NCBI GenBank assembly: GCA_016789845.1
Contig: JAEUQA010000033.1
Span: 61,440-125,439 of the forward strand
Direction: 5' to 3'
DNA: 64,000 nt
Origin: Chromatiales bacterium
GTDB lineage: Bacteria > Pseudomonadota > Gammaproteobacteria > Steroidobacterales > GCA-2729495
Every line of letters begins with the position of its first letter. Position 1 is the first letter of the stretch. Shown here in pieces: positions 1-8,681 of this stretch. The notes beneath the pieces were generated by a model that worked only from the letters and a program-made list of their open reading frames with translations, made no database searches and was not told the DNA's origin. Made by a program: the position numbers and the translations under genes.

Positions 1-23
1 GCATGCCGACCCCTTGAGTGCGA

Positions 24-55
24 TTGACCTTGAATTTGACTTGAAGGTCTATAGT
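24..55 (+). promoter_or_regulatory. MerR/SoxR-type operator-promoter
   Basis: A -35 box TTGACC (24-29) and a -10 box TATAGT (50-55) are separated by 20 bp, longer than the usual 17. The spacer holds an imperfect dyad, CCTTGAATTTGACTTGAAGG. Long spacers filled by such a dyad are characteristic of MerR-family activators, and the sequence resembles SoxR operators. It lies about 70 bp upstream of the ABC exporter gene at 126. No merR-like gene is visible in the window; it could lie upstream. Confidence 0.55.
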
Positions 56-125
56 AGCCCGTTACATCCTGAGTCCAACGACAGAACCCGCGCCCGCGGC
101 ACTGCGGCGCAAGGAAGAAAAGATC

Positions 126-1880
126 ATGCTGGGCATCGACAAGCGCCTGATCGTCAAGTCCACCAGCCAGTGGCTCATCGCCGGCATCGTCGCCGGCATC
201 GCCGGTGTGCTCCTCTCCCTGGCCCTGTACACGGTCCTCGGCCTCGGGATCGACGGCCTGCTGAAAGGCGAGGCGGTGGTCGAGAAGTACCTGCCGGTCC
301 TCGTCGGGCTGCTCGCCGCCAAGCTGGCGGCGGGCTGGTTCTTCCGCTTCGCCCAGTACCGGGCCTCGTCCCAGACCAAGCTGTCCGTGCGGGACATGGT
401 CTACGAGCACGCGCTCCGCCTGGGCCCCGCGGTGCTCGACAAGAAACGCACCGGCGAGCTCGCGAACATCGCCGTGGACGGCATGGACTGGATCGAGCTC
501 TTCTACGGCGTGTACTTCGTGCAGTTTGCGGTCGGCATGCTGACCCCGATCGCGCTCTGCATCTACATCGGCGTCGTGGACTGGGTCGTCGGCCTCTCCC
601 TGATCGTCGCCATCCCGCTGACGCCCATGTTCCTCGGCGCGCTCTCCAAGCAGTTCCGCAAGGTCAGCGACAAGTACGCGGACGTGAACAACCAGCAGAG
701 CGCCGCCTTCCTCGACGCCCTGCAGGGCATGACGACGCTCAAGATGTTCAACCTGGGCGCGAAGCGCGGCGCCGAGATGTACGCGGCCACCGAGGAGCAG
801 CGCGTGATCACCATGCGCCTGCTGTTCGTCAACCAGGTGATGATCCTGCTGGTGGACTTCGGCTTCGCGCTGGGCACCACGCTGGTGCTCACCGTGGTCG
901 CGCTGTTGCGGATGGACGCGGGCTTCCTGTCCGCCGGCCAGGTGGTGGCCCTCATCCTGGCCAGCGCCGAGTTCTCCAAGCCCTTGAGCCTGATCGGCCA
1001 GTTCTTCTTTGCCGGCGCCATCGGCCGGGAGTTCGCCAAGAAGATCATTGCCTTCCTCGGCGAGAAGCCGACGGTGGCCCAGGCGGCCGACGCGTTCGCG
1101 CCCGCGACGAAGGGCTCGGGCAACCTCCGCTTCCGCGACGTGGTGTTCAGCTACCCCGGCACGGAGAAGCCCGCCGTGGACCGGTTCTCCCTCGACGTGC
1201 GCGCCGGCGAGACGGTGGCGTTGATCGGCCACAGCGGCTCCGGCAAGACCACTGTCGCCAACCTGGTGCTCCGCACCCTGGCGCCCACGTCCGGCACGAT
1301 CGAGATCGACGGCCAGCCCGTCGAGAAGGTGACCCTCGACTGGGTGCGGGAGCAGATTGCCCTCGTGCCCCAGGATCCCTACCTGTTCTACGGCACCATC
1401 GCCGACAACCTGCGCCTGGCCAGGCCCGACGCGACCGACCAGGAGCTGATCGACGCGGCGAAGGCCGCGAACATCTGGGACTTCATCCAGGCGAGCCCCG
1501 CCGGCCTGCAGACGCTGGTGGGCGAGCGCGGCCTGTCGCTGTCCGGCGGCCAGGTGCAGCGCGTGGCCATTGCCCGGGCGCTGCTCAAGAACGCACCGAT
1601 CATCGTGCTCGACGAGCCCACCTCCCAGATCGACCTGGAGACGGAGTCCGTCATCCACGAGGCGCTGGAGCGCCTCACGGCCAACCGCACGGTGCTGCTG
1701 ATCGCGCACCGCCTGAAGACGGTGCAGACCGCCGACCGGATCGTGGTCATGGCCCACGGCCGGGTCGTCGAGCAGGGCAGCCACGCCGAGTTGCTGGCGC
1801 GAAATGGCACCTACGCGAAGATGGTCGGCACGACACGCACGATGGAGGGCGGCCACGCGGTCGCCGGAGGTGTGGCATGA
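126..1880 (+). CDS. ABC exporter half-transporter, ATPase/permease (CydD-like)
   Basis: This 584-residue protein has an N-terminal six-helix membrane domain (about residues 15-320) and a C-terminal ATPase domain. The ATPase shows Walker A GHSGSGKTT near 368, signature LSGGQ near 472, Walker B IIVLDEPTS near 495 and the H-loop in LLIAHR. The fused layout is that of type IV exporters. It overlaps the next exporter gene by 4 bp (ATGA), so the two probably form a heterodimer as CydDC does. Its size matches CydD, but no cydAB is nearby and the substrate cannot be told from sequence. An upstream AAGGA and the MerR-like promoter support the start at 126. Confidence 0.85.
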   Translation: MLGIDKRLIVKSTSQWLIAGIVAGIAGVLLSLALYTVLGLGIDGLLKGEAVVEKYLPVLVGLLAAKLAAGWFFRFAQYRASSQTKLSVRDMVYEHALRLGPAVLDKKRTGELANIAVDGMDWIELFYGVYFVQFAVGMLTPIALCIYIGVVDWVVGLSLIVAIPLTPMFLGALSKQFRKVSDKYADVNNQQSAAFLDALQGMTTLKMFNLGAKRGAEMYAATEEQRVITMRLLFVNQVMILLVDFGFALGTTLVLTVVALLRMDAGFLSAGQVVALILASAEFSKPLSLIGQFFFAGAIGREFAKKIIAFLGEKPTVAQAADAFAPATKGSGNLRFRDVVFSYPGTEKPAVDRFSLDVRAGETVALIGHSGSGKTTVANLVLRTLAPTSGTIEIDGQPVEKVTLDWVREQIALVPQDPYLFYGTIADNLRLARPDATDQELIDAAKAANIWDFIQASPAGLQTLVGERGLSLSGGQVQRVAIARALLKNAPIIVLDEPTSQIDLETESVIHEALERLTANRTVLLIAHRLKTVQTADRIVVMAHGRVVEQGSHAELLARNGTYAKMVGTTRTMEGGHAVAGGVA

Positions 1881-3664
1881 GCACACAGAATAAGTCCCAC
1901 TGGACCACGATGTTCCGGCTTCTCGACTTCATGAAGCCCCTGAACGGCGTAATGGCCATCTCGGTGACGGCCCGCACCGCCAAGCTGTGGGGCGTGACGA
2001 TCCTGGTGGCCGTCGCGGCCGGGTCCGTCGCGAAGTACGTCGCCAACCCGACCAGCGCCGAGCTGTGGTCGATCGCCGGCTGGCTGGTGCTCGGCGCCTT
2101 CGGCCTCGGGCTCGCCCACTACATCGAGCAGTTCACCGGGCACTACGTGGCCTTCCGCCTGCTCGCCATGCTCCGCAACGACTTCTACAAGCGCCTGGAG
2201 CCCCTGGCGCCCGCCGGCATGGGCTCGCTGCGCACGGGCGATGCCATTTCCCGCGTGATCAACGACTGCGAGCGCGTCGAGCCGTTCTATGCCCACACGA
2301 TCGCGCCGGCGATCTGCGCGATCGTCGTCCCGGCCTCGCTGCTGGGCTGGCTCTACGCCATCAACCCGGCGTTCGCCTGGACGCTGCTGCCCTTCATGCT
2401 GTTCATGATCGTGGTGCTGCCCACGCTGATCGCCCTGATTGGTGGCTCGGGCGACGCCGACTGGCGCCGCGTCCAGGGCGAGGTGAACGCGTTCCTCACG
2501 GACAGCTTCCAGGGCCTGCGCGACACGCTGGCCTTCGGCGCCGGCCAGCGCCGGCGCGACGAGGCCCGGCGCCTGGGCGAGGAGCTCGGGCGGGGGCAGG
2601 AGAAGCTCACCCGGGCCGACGCCTTCCAGCGGGGCGTCACCGAGTTCGTGGTCGCGGCCGCGGCGGTCGCCATGCTGTGGGTGGGCCAGGGCCTGGTGCA
2701 GGCCGGCGCCGTGGACGTCCTGCGGGACCTGCCCGTCGTGTTCGCCATCGTCATCACGAGCTTCGAGGCGGTGATCGGCCTGAACAACGTGATCAACGAC
2801 TACCGCGTCTCCATCGTCTGCGCCGACCGGCTCTTCGAGCTCATGGACCAGGAGCCGGCCGTGAAGGACCGGTCGAAGGGTCCCGCCGGCACGCTCACGC
2901 CCGCCCTGTCCTTCGACAACGTGCAGTTCGGCTACCAGGAAGGCAATGCCATCCTGAAGGGCATCAGCTTCGACCTGGCTCCCGGCGAGCACGTGGCCCT
3001 CGTCGGCACCAGCGGCGCCGGCAAGTCCACGATCGTCAACCTGCTGTTGCGCTTCTGGGATGCCACCGGCGGCGACATCCGCATCGGCGGCCGGCCCGTC
3101 GCCGAACTGCCGCTGGAGGAGTTGCGCAACCTGGTGGCCGTGGTGTCCCAGCGCAACTACGTGTTCAACACCACCATCGGCGACAACATCCGCATGGGCA
3201 AGCTGGACGCGACCCAGGCCGAAATCGACCAGGCCGCCCGCCGGGCGAACCTCAAGACCTGGATCGACAGCCTGCCCCTGGGCTACGACACGCCCGTGGG
3301 CGAGATGGGCTCCAAGATCTCCGGAGGCCAGCGCCAGCGGCTGGCGATCGCCCGGGCGCTGCTCAAGGACGCGCCGATCCTGATCCTGGACGAAGCCACC
3401 TCCAACCTGGACGTGGAGACCGAGCGCGAGGTGAACGCCGCCATCCGCGAGCTCCAGGCCGGCCGCACCACGCTGACCATCGCCCACCGCCTGTCCACAG
3501 TGCAGAACGCCGATCGCATCCTCGTCCTGGAGCAGGGGCGGGTGGTGGAGCAGGGGCGGCACGCGCAGCTGCTGGCGAAGGGCGGCGTGTATGCCCGCAT
3601 CTTCGAGCTGCAGCAGGACGAGGTGGACGCGCTGCTGGACACGGACGGGGCCCAGCCGGCGTAG
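1877..3664 (+). CDS. ABC exporter half-transporter, ATPase/permease (partner)
   Basis: This 595-residue half transporter is the partner of the preceding gene. The start at 1877 overlaps the upstream stop codon (ATGA), which suggests translational coupling; the open frame extends far upstream but only as a shadow of the first gene. Membrane helices fill roughly residues 30-320. The ATPase carries Walker A GTSGAGKST near 376, signature ISGGQ near 481 and Walker B LILDEATS near 503. Both subunits keep the key ATPase motifs, so both sites could be active. The pair may export a thiol, peptide or toxic compound (CydDC-like or redox-drug efflux); the MerR/SoxR-like operator favours a stress-induced role. 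This is inference. Confidence 0.84.
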   Translation: MSTQNKSHWTTMFRLLDFMKPLNGVMAISVTARTAKLWGVTILVAVAAGSVAKYVANPTSAELWSIAGWLVLGAFGLGLAHYIEQFTGHYVAFRLLAMLRNDFYKRLEPLAPAGMGSLRTGDAISRVINDCERVEPFYAHTIAPAICAIVVPASLLGWLYAINPAFAWTLLPFMLFMIVVLPTLIALIGGSGDADWRRVQGEVNAFLTDSFQGLRDTLAFGAGQRRRDEARRLGEELGRGQEKLTRADAFQRGVTEFVVAAAAVAMLWVGQGLVQAGAVDVLRDLPVVFAIVITSFEAVIGLNNVINDYRVSIVCADRLFELMDQEPAVKDRSKGPAGTLTPALSFDNVQFGYQEGNAILKGISFDLAPGEHVALVGTSGAGKSTIVNLLLRFWDATGGDIRIGGRPVAELPLEELRNLVAVVSQRNYVFNTTIGDNIRMGKLDATQAEIDQAARRANLKTWIDSLPLGYDTPVGEMGSKISGGQRQRLAIARALLKDAPILILDEATSNLDVETEREVNAAIRELQAGRTTLTIAHRLSTVQNADRILVLEQGRVVEQGRHAQLLAKGGVYARIFELQQDEVDALLDTDGAQPA

Positions 3665-3670
3665 GGCCCC

Positions 3671-3694
3671 GTAGGAGCGGCTTCAGCCGCGACC
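3671..3694 (+). repeat. REP element, single copy
   Basis: Starts GTAGGAGCGGCTTCAG and continues to GCGAC, with the hairpin CGGCTTCAGCCG. Related copies occur at 12168, 26732, 32497, 32641 and 46933 (paired). It sits just after the stop codon of the ABC exporter operon. Confidence 0.8.
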
Positions 3695-3735
3695 CAAAGG
3701 GAAAATCCCCTCATGGGCAGGTGCCGGTACTTCGG

Positions 3736-3762
3736 TTTCGGAAACCCACGGGTTTTCCGAAA
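3736..3762. terminator. Intergenic hairpin, possible transcription end
   Basis: TTTCGGAAACCC pairs with GGGTTTTCCGAAA across a two-base loop with one bulged T. It lies between the ABC operon and the convergent protease gene. No clear T-tract follows on either strand, so its function as a terminator is uncertain. Confidence 0.4.
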
Positions 3763-3802
3763 GCCAGGTGCCGTAACAAATCTGTACGCCAGTCAATCTG
3801 GG

Positions 3803-4939
3803 TTAGCGGAGAGCAATGGCCTTCCGAAACTGATTGAAGGTGTCCTTCATCACAACTTCCTCATTGCTGACAAGGTTGTCATGCCCCTGCCCCACGGCGA
3901 AAAGTTCTTCTTGGCTATCAAAATCGTAGGCGGTCAGCGCAAAGAAACTGAATCGGAACCAGACGTCCCAGATGCTGGTGTAGTTTAGCCGCACGACCAT
4001 CTTTGTATCCCGGTCAGCATCCTCTGGCACGAGGCCAGCCAGTATCTTGGCGACACCGTGACCTGCCTTCTCCAGGCTGGCCGGCAAATTGGTACCGACC
4101 GTCGCGGCCAAATCCGGACTCGCTGATGCCAAGAAAGTGCGAATCGAGGCATTCTTCATGGAGAAATTGACATTCTGAGGAAGTGCGCCGCCGGTTTGCT
4201 GAGCAACTCGCCAAGGATTGATTGTCTTCTGGATTACGCCTATTACCTGGCCGTCCCGGTCGAGCAATGGACCGCCGCTGTTGCCTGGCTGGATTTCTGC
4301 CGATACCTGCACCTGGGTTGGATCGTCCCGAAGGCCTGTGGTGGAACTGAGCAGCCCGCGACTCATTCTGGCGCTGTTTCCAAGGATCTGGCTGAGCGGA
4401 TATCCGATGGTGTAGACATCTTCGCCCATGCTGTAGCCGCGTTCTTCGCCGCGGAAGCTAAGGGCAGTGGCACTTTGCGGGAGTGGATCCCGAAGCTTCA
4501 GCAGCGCCAGATCGCGCCCACTTTCCATTGCTACAACGTCGGCATAGAGGCGTTGCCCCTCAATAATGACTGTGGCCTGCTTCTGGCTATCAAGAACATG
4601 TGCACAGGTGAGAAGGTAGCCATTCGGGCTGATGACGAACCCGGTTCCTTGGGCCGCTTCAATGGGTTTCTCCGGATCAATTAGCCTAACCTTGAATCCC
4701 ATGGCCTCCAGTTCGCCGACTGTGCGGGGGACTACTTTGCGTGGATCCTCCTTGGGCGGAATCAGCAGGACCTCCTTGTAGGCCTTGAAGCTTTTACCCC
4801 GGATCTCCTCCGACGCCTCCTTGTTCTCAATGATTTGGGTGGACGCGGCGCAGGCCTGCAGTAGCACGGAGGCCACGAGCCAAAGCCAGCATGTGCGGTA
4901 AGAGGCGAGAATCGGTTGCAAGCGGGAGCCAGATTTCAC
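3803..4939 (-). CDS. Lipoprotein trypsin-like serine protease
   Basis: This 378-residue envelope protein starts at GTG 4939, with AAGGAG six bases upstream. The N-terminus has a hydrophobic segment ending in the lipobox LLQAC (Cys30), so it is probably lipid-anchored. The chymotrypsin-fold catalytic triad is visible: His114 in TCAHVL, Asp143 in GRDLALL and Ser221 in QPGNSGGP. This is the DegP/HtrA-type protease core, but no PDZ domain is seen; the C-terminal ~120 residues are not recognised. It is a likely periplasmic quality-control or regulatory protease. It is a stand-alone gene at the edge of the accessory island. Confidence 0.82.
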   Translation of the reverse strand: MKSGSRLQPILASYRTCWLWLVASVLLQACAASTQIIENKEASEEIRGKSFKAYKEVLLIPPKEDPRKVVPRTVGELEAMGFKVRLIDPEKPIEAAQGTGFVISPNGYLLTCAHVLDSQKQATVIIEGQRLYADVVAMESGRDLALLKLRDPLPQSATALSFRGEERGYSMGEDVYTIGYPLSQILGNSARMSRGLLSSTTGLRDDPTQVQVSAEIQPGNSGGPLLDRDGQVIGVIQKTINPWRVAQQTGGALPQNVNFSMKNASIRTFLASASPDLAATVGTNLPASLEKAGHGVAKILAGLVPEDADRDTKMVVRLNYTSIWDVWFRFSFFALTAYDFDSQEELFAVGQGHDNLVSNEEVVMKDTFNQFRKAIALR

Positions 4940-5160
4940 TGTGAACTCCTTGTGCCGTTCGGGGGACGCTAAGTTCCGGAAACTTCTCCGTCAAGGTGGG
5001 CCCTGTGGTTGTGGCCGATCTACGGCGGGCTCGAATTATTGAAGCTCGGTTCGGTGATGACATCGTCCGCCATCGCTTGAAGGCCAGTTGTGAGCGCGTA
5101 CGTAGTCGTCGGGCTGGAGCAGTGACCGGATATGTAGCAGCAAGCGAACTACCTCACGGC

Positions 5161-5180
5161 GTCAATACAAATGTATTGAC
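5161..5180. promoter_or_regulatory. Palindromic operator upstream of RHH/nucleotidyltransferase pair
   Basis: GTCAATACA and TGTATTGAC are perfect 9-bp inverted arms around AA, ending 31 bp before the GTG start at 5212. A TTGACG within the right arm could serve as a -35 box. The position fits autoregulation by the ribbon-helix-helix protein encoded just downstream, as is usual for toxin-antitoxin operons. Confidence 0.6.
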
Positions 5181-5211
5181 GCCAGGAGCCCTGTACCACT
5201 AGGCTTACCCG

Positions 5212-5703
5212 GTGAACGCCAAGAGCGCCCAGCTGCAAATCCGGGTGAGCCCCGCGGAAAAGTCCGCCATCCAGGCGGCGGCCCGGCGCGCGGGGCTGGA
5301 CATGTCCTCCTTCGTCCTGGGCCGGCTGCTGCCCGCATGTGGAGCGCGGTTTCGGGAACTTGCGGCAGCCTGCGACGAGGAGGCCGGTGGCCGGTTTGCC
5401 CTGGCGGAACTCAACACCTTCCTGTCCGGCCTGACCGCGGGTGAACTGGAGCAGGCCGTGGCGGACCCGCCGCCGACCGGGCTGCCCGCATTCCCGGCGA
5501 ACTACATCGCGGCCATGGTGGAGTACGCCTGCGCGCGGCGTGGGCTCCCGCCCCCCGGCTGGACCGCCGCAATCGCGCCCCTTGCCCGCCCGGCCTTTGG
5601 TTCCGATCTCGAGAGCCTGCGCCTGTACCTGCTGACGCACTCGCCGGCGCCCTTCCGCCGCCGCAACATCTACGTTGACGCCAGCATCGGGGCGCGGGTC
5701 TGA
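5212..5703 (+). CDS. Ribbon-helix-helix (DUF1778-like) protein, candidate antitoxin
   Basis: The first ~45 residues of this 163-residue protein (LQIRVSPAEKSAIQAAAR, then GLDMSSFVLGRLL) match the RHH fold of DUF1778-like antitoxins: a short strand with alternating residues followed by two helices. The remainder is an unrecognised helical extension, longer than in typical 90-residue antitoxins. It starts at GTG 5212 downstream of a palindromic operator. The nucleotidyltransferase gene follows two bases after its stop. The pair is therefore probably an antitoxin-toxin or regulator-enzyme module. DNA binding is inferred from the fold; the toxin relationship is inferred from context. Confidence 0.65.
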   Translation: MNAKSAQLQIRVSPAEKSAIQAAARRAGLDMSSFVLGRLLPACGARFRELAAACDEEAGGRFALAELNTFLSGLTAGELEQAVADPPPTGLPAFPANYIAAMVEYACARRGLPPPGWTAAIAPLARPAFGSDLESLRLYLLTHSPAPFRRRNIYVDASIGARV

Positions 5704-5704
5704 G

Positions 5705-6232
5705 ATGCCGCCGCTGACAGCCGCCGAACTGCGCCGGCTCTTCGGCCTTCTGGACGAAGAGCTGGGCAAGTCGGGCACTGAAGGCGAACTGTTCCTGGTC
5801 GGCGGTGCCGTGATGTGCCTCGCCTACGCGGCACGCCCCTCCACCCAGGACGTGGACGCGCTGTTTCGCCCCGCCCGCCAGGTGCGCGAGGCGGCTGCAC
5901 GCGTGGCGGGTCGCGCGGGCATCCGGGCGGACTGGCTCAATGACGGGGTGAAGGGCTTCCTGAGTGAGCACGGCGCGTTCACGCCGTTCCTGGAGCTAGA
6001 CCACCTGCGGGTGATGGTGGCCCAGCCGGAATACCTGCTGGCGATGAAATGCCTGGCGCTCCGCATCGGCGCGGAGTTCCACGACGAGGACGACATCCGC
6101 TACCTGCTCCGCCACCTGAACGTGGCGGGCTACGACCAGGCGGTCGAACTGATCTCCCGCTTCTATCCGCTGGAACGCTTCCCGCAGAAGACCCTGTACG
6201 CGCTTGGGGAGTTACTTCCGCGGCGGGAGTAA
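5705..6232 (+). CDS. Nucleotidyltransferase (DUF6036/AbiEii-like), candidate toxin
   Basis: This 175-residue protein has the minimal nucleotidyltransferase signature: LVGGAVMCL (GG at 33-34), then QDVDALF with D49 and D51 as likely metal ligands. Further acidic residues occur in EFHDEDDIRYLL. The family is related to AbiEii/MenT-type toxins, which transfer nucleotides to tRNA or protein; the target here is unknown. ATG 5705 is chosen because it falls two bases after the upstream stop; in-frame codons upstream only shadow the RHH gene. A damaged partial copy of this gene is at 12199-12444, and both copies are followed by the same IS91-like repeat. Confidence 0.7.
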   Translation: MPPLTAAELRRLFGLLDEELGKSGTEGELFLVGGAVMCLAYAARPSTQDVDALFRPARQVREAAARVAGRAGIRADWLNDGVKGFLSEHGAFTPFLELDHLRVMVAQPEYLLAMKCLALRIGAEFHDEDDIRYLLRHLNVAGYDQAVELISRFYPLERFPQKTLYALGELLPRRE

Positions 6233-6237
6233 TGTTG

Positions 6238-6414
6238 CCTGAAGTGCGGGGGCCGCCCGAGTGCGATCGGGGATTCGGCTGGATTCAGGATGTCCCAGAG
6301 ATTCTCGCTGCGGCGGACGGTTGCCTGGTCGGAACTCCGGCGGCAAGTGACTCGCCGGCCCCACTGCCCGCCCGGGACAGTCTTCCGGCTCGGGGTTTGT
6401 ATGCCCTATTCTCT
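6238..6414 (+). repeat. IS91-type 3' end repeat, copy A
   Basis: Shares with copies at 8682, 10946 and 12450 the stretch beginning CGCCCGAGTGCGATCGGG and ending GGTTTGTATGCCCTATTCTC. All four homologies stop at the same base, so this is a true element end. Copy A lacks about 80 bp present in B and C. It follows the nucleotidyltransferase gene. From 6415 to 6572 no gene is apparent, only a possible upstream region for the TerB/J-domain gene. Confidence 0.7.
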
Positions 6415-6572
6415 ATGATTACGCGTTGGTGGTTCCATTTCGGAATGAAGTGAAATCCTTGCCGCGTCCGATCCCGCGTGTGGGCTCGAGATCGGCATTT
6501 GAGCGTTGCATCACGGCATCGGCAAGACCGCCAATGATATTGACGGTGGCGGGCAGCAACGAGAGTGAGAGG

Positions 6573-7322
6573 ATGAAAGCCGCGGAACGTCTGACGGAGT
6601 TCGAGGTATTCCTCGCGCGAAGCCACAACCCGCTCGGGACATCAGTACTCCTGATCCTGGCGTGGATTGCTGCCAGCGATGGGGATATCGATACGGCCGA
6701 ACGCCAACAGCTCCAGCAGATCTCTCAGGCGTCGGGTCATGGTCCTGAGTTTGAGAGAGTCGTCCGGTGTGCCGGGAAGCGGGACTTGGGTGCTCTGCAG
6801 TTGGCCTGCGAATTGGTTAGAGACCACTTTCAAGGAGACCAAGGGCTCCTCTTTCTACAGATGGCAATTGGGGTCGCAATTGCCGATGGCGTACTGCGGC
6901 CAGGCGAGAATTTCATTCTGCGATTCCTCGGAGATTTGCTGCGCATCGATCGCGGCCGACTAGACGAGATATTTGCCGAAGCGACCGGTCGCTCGCTTCC
7001 GGAACCGAGCGATCCCAGCTCTGCGGCCTTCTGGCAGGAAAAGGATCGCGCTCGCCGGCAACGGCGCGATGATGGGGCTTCCAAAACGTCTGGACCCAAC
7101 AACGATTCATCGCGCCTGGATCAAAACGCGGTACACGCATATGCAACGCTGGGACTTGAGTACGGCGCACCGATCGAAAGCGTCAAGCGCGCTTATCGGC
7201 GGCTGGCGCAGGTTCATCATCCCGACAAGTTTTCTGCGCTGGGCAGCGAGTCAGTGGCGGCGGCCACAAGCACCTTCAAAAGAATACACGGCGCATACCA
7301 ATATCTTCTGGATCATGCGTAA
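6573..7322 (+). CDS. TerB-like/J-domain protein (DjlA-like)
   Basis: This 249-residue protein has an N-terminal helical, acidic TerB-like domain (about residues 15-130, with IAASDGDIDTAERQQL and IAIADGVLRPGE-type repeats) and a C-terminal J domain containing the Hsp70-activating HPD in QVHHPDKF. That is the DjlA arrangement without the membrane anchor. The frame is open from 6426, but ATG 6573, preceded by GAGAGTGAGAGG, begins the conserved part. It overlaps the next gene by 8 bp. The chosen start is moderately secure. A co-chaperone role is inferred from the domains. Confidence 0.72.
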   Translation: MKAAERLTEFEVFLARSHNPLGTSVLLILAWIAASDGDIDTAERQQLQQISQASGHGPEFERVVRCAGKRDLGALQLACELVRDHFQGDQGLLFLQMAIGVAIADGVLRPGENFILRFLGDLLRIDRGRLDEIFAEATGRSLPEPSDPSSAAFWQEKDRARRQRRDDGASKTSGPNNDSSRLDQNAVHAYATLGLEYGAPIESVKRAYRRLAQVHHPDKFSALGSESVAAATSTFKRIHGAYQYLLDHA

Positions 7323-8292
7323 TCTTTTCTCACGACTGATGGTAAGTCCGGCTGCATCGTCGGAGGAAATCCGTGCGGCCGTTGCTAAGTGCTCGAATGC
7401 GTCCCTGCGCAATGACGCGACGGAAGTGCTGCTAGTAGCCGAGCGTCGGCGTAGTTACGAGGCCGTCCACACTGTTCTGATGGATATTGGACAGCTGCGT
7501 GCAGCACTTGATCTCGGGCATTGTAGTAATTGGCGCGGGGATGAGGCAGTCGATTACACCTTTCCTGAGGTGCCCCCACACTCGAAGTACGCCGAGTTTG
7601 TAGCAAAGAGTGAGGGTCGCATTTCCAGGCAGTCCCAACGGCGTCGCGAGTCGGAACGAAGGGGCCAGGCGCACCAGGTGTGGCAAGGTCTTGGGCGCGC
7701 AGTCGGACGTGCTGGGAATGGGGTGGCGCTTCTAATCGGTGGGGTGTGGGCGCTGATTGCTGGGCTGGTCAAGGTTGTCTGGGCGGTCGCGATCGGCGCA
7801 GTGGCGATTTACCTAGTCGTGGCAGTGTTCAACTTAGTTGATCGACCTGACCTCGGGACCCGACGAAGCGCGGAGCCGCCAGCTCCACGGTTCACGGCAC
7901 CGCCAGTCGCCCAGCCGCGCAGTGGAACTGTCCGGCAGCTTGCTCCAGGGATGCCGATTGCACCATTCGAGATCTCGACGAGTCCAGGTTCGAATTACCT
8001 AGTCAAGCTGGTGGATGCACGCCGTGGCACCGAAGTGATGGATGTCTTCGTTCGTGGTGGGCAGAGGGTCGAGGTGCAAGTCCCGCTCGGGACGTATGTG
8101 CTCAAGTACGCCTCCGGGGCAACGTGGCACGGCTATGATTACTTGTTTGGACCAAGCACGGACTACAACAGGGCAGGCACGACGTTCGAGTTTCGTCAGG
8201 AGGGGTACCGGATCATGGGGCACACGGTAACGCTGTATCGGGTAACAAACGGCAACATGCAGACCCGCCGATTGACTCCGGCGGAGTTCTGA
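7315..8292 (+). CDS. Membrane protein with degenerate J-like N-terminus, unknown function
   Basis: This 325-residue product is not assigned to a family. Its first ~65 residues (SPAASSEEIRAAVAKC...RRRSYEAVH) look like the helices of a J domain lacking HPD. A basic linker follows, then one or two membrane segments near 145-180 (LIGGVWALIAGL and VVWAVAIGAVAIYLVVA). The C-terminal domain is mainly beta-like (about 225-325). It starts inside the upstream TerB/J gene (ATG 7315), so the two are translationally coupled. Together they may form a membrane-linked chaperone module. The DNA is less G/C-biased than the backbone, which fits transfer. Confidence 0.55.
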   Translation: MRNLFSRLMVSPAASSEEIRAAVAKCSNASLRNDATEVLLVAERRRSYEAVHTVLMDIGQLRAALDLGHCSNWRGDEAVDYTFPEVPPHSKYAEFVAKSEGRISRQSQRRRESERRGQAHQVWQGLGRAVGRAGNGVALLIGGVWALIAGLVKVVWAVAIGAVAIYLVVAVFNLVDRPDLGTRRSAEPPAPRFTAPPVAQPRSGTVRQLAPGMPIAPFEISTSPGSNYLVKLVDARRGTEVMDVFVRGGQRVEVQVPLGTYVLKYASGATWHGYDYLFGPSTDYNRAGTTFEFRQEGYRIMGHTVTLYRVTNGNMQTRRLTPAEF

Positions 8293-8389
8293 CTTCAGGT
8301 AAGGCGCCGAATGTAGTCGTTTACGGGGGCAACTGCTCCGGCCGAACACCGAGACAAACGGGAGTAGCTAAGGCTTGTAGGGCGATTGG

Positions 8390-8680
8390 CGATACACTCG
8401 CACAGCCGGTGGCGGGCCCAGATCACGCCGGCGCGGCGGGGGAGCCATAAAGCGGCTACGGAGACCCGGACGCCGGCCGAGCGGCACCGGTCCATGAGCT
8501 GGGCGCAGCGGCTGAAGCGGGTGTTCCAGCTGGACCTCAGCAGCTGCGAGAACTGCGGCGGCCAGGTGCGGGTGATCGCCAGCATCGAGGAGCCGGCGGT
8601 CATCGGGAGGATTCTGGCGCACCAGGAGACGCGCCGGCCGGGGCTGGTGGGCGAGGGCCGGCGGCCTGCGGCGCGGGGCT
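8390..8680 (+). pseudogene. IS91-family transposase, C-terminal remnant
   Basis: The translation contains HSRWRAQITPA, RMSWAQRLKRVF-like, LDLSSCENCGGQVRVIA and EEPAVIGRIL. These are the hallmark C-terminal motifs of IS91-family (Y2, rolling-circle) transposases, including the zinc-binding CxxC pair. The catalytic HUH and tyrosine region is absent. The fragment runs directly into repeat copy B, as expected if B is the 3' (oriIS) end. Bases 8293-8389 hold no recognisable gene and presumably mark the deletion junction. A second remnant is at 16149. Confidence 0.75.
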
Positions 8681-8681
8681 C

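Noticed and set aside
1811..3562. 583-codon minus-strand frame opposite the second ABC exporter gene
   Set aside because: The plus strand encodes all ABC ATPase motifs; the antisense frame is His/Gln/Gly-rich shadow coding.
4996..5202. 68-codon frame between the protease and the RHH gene
   Set aside because: It runs through the palindromic operator and lacks any conserved feature.
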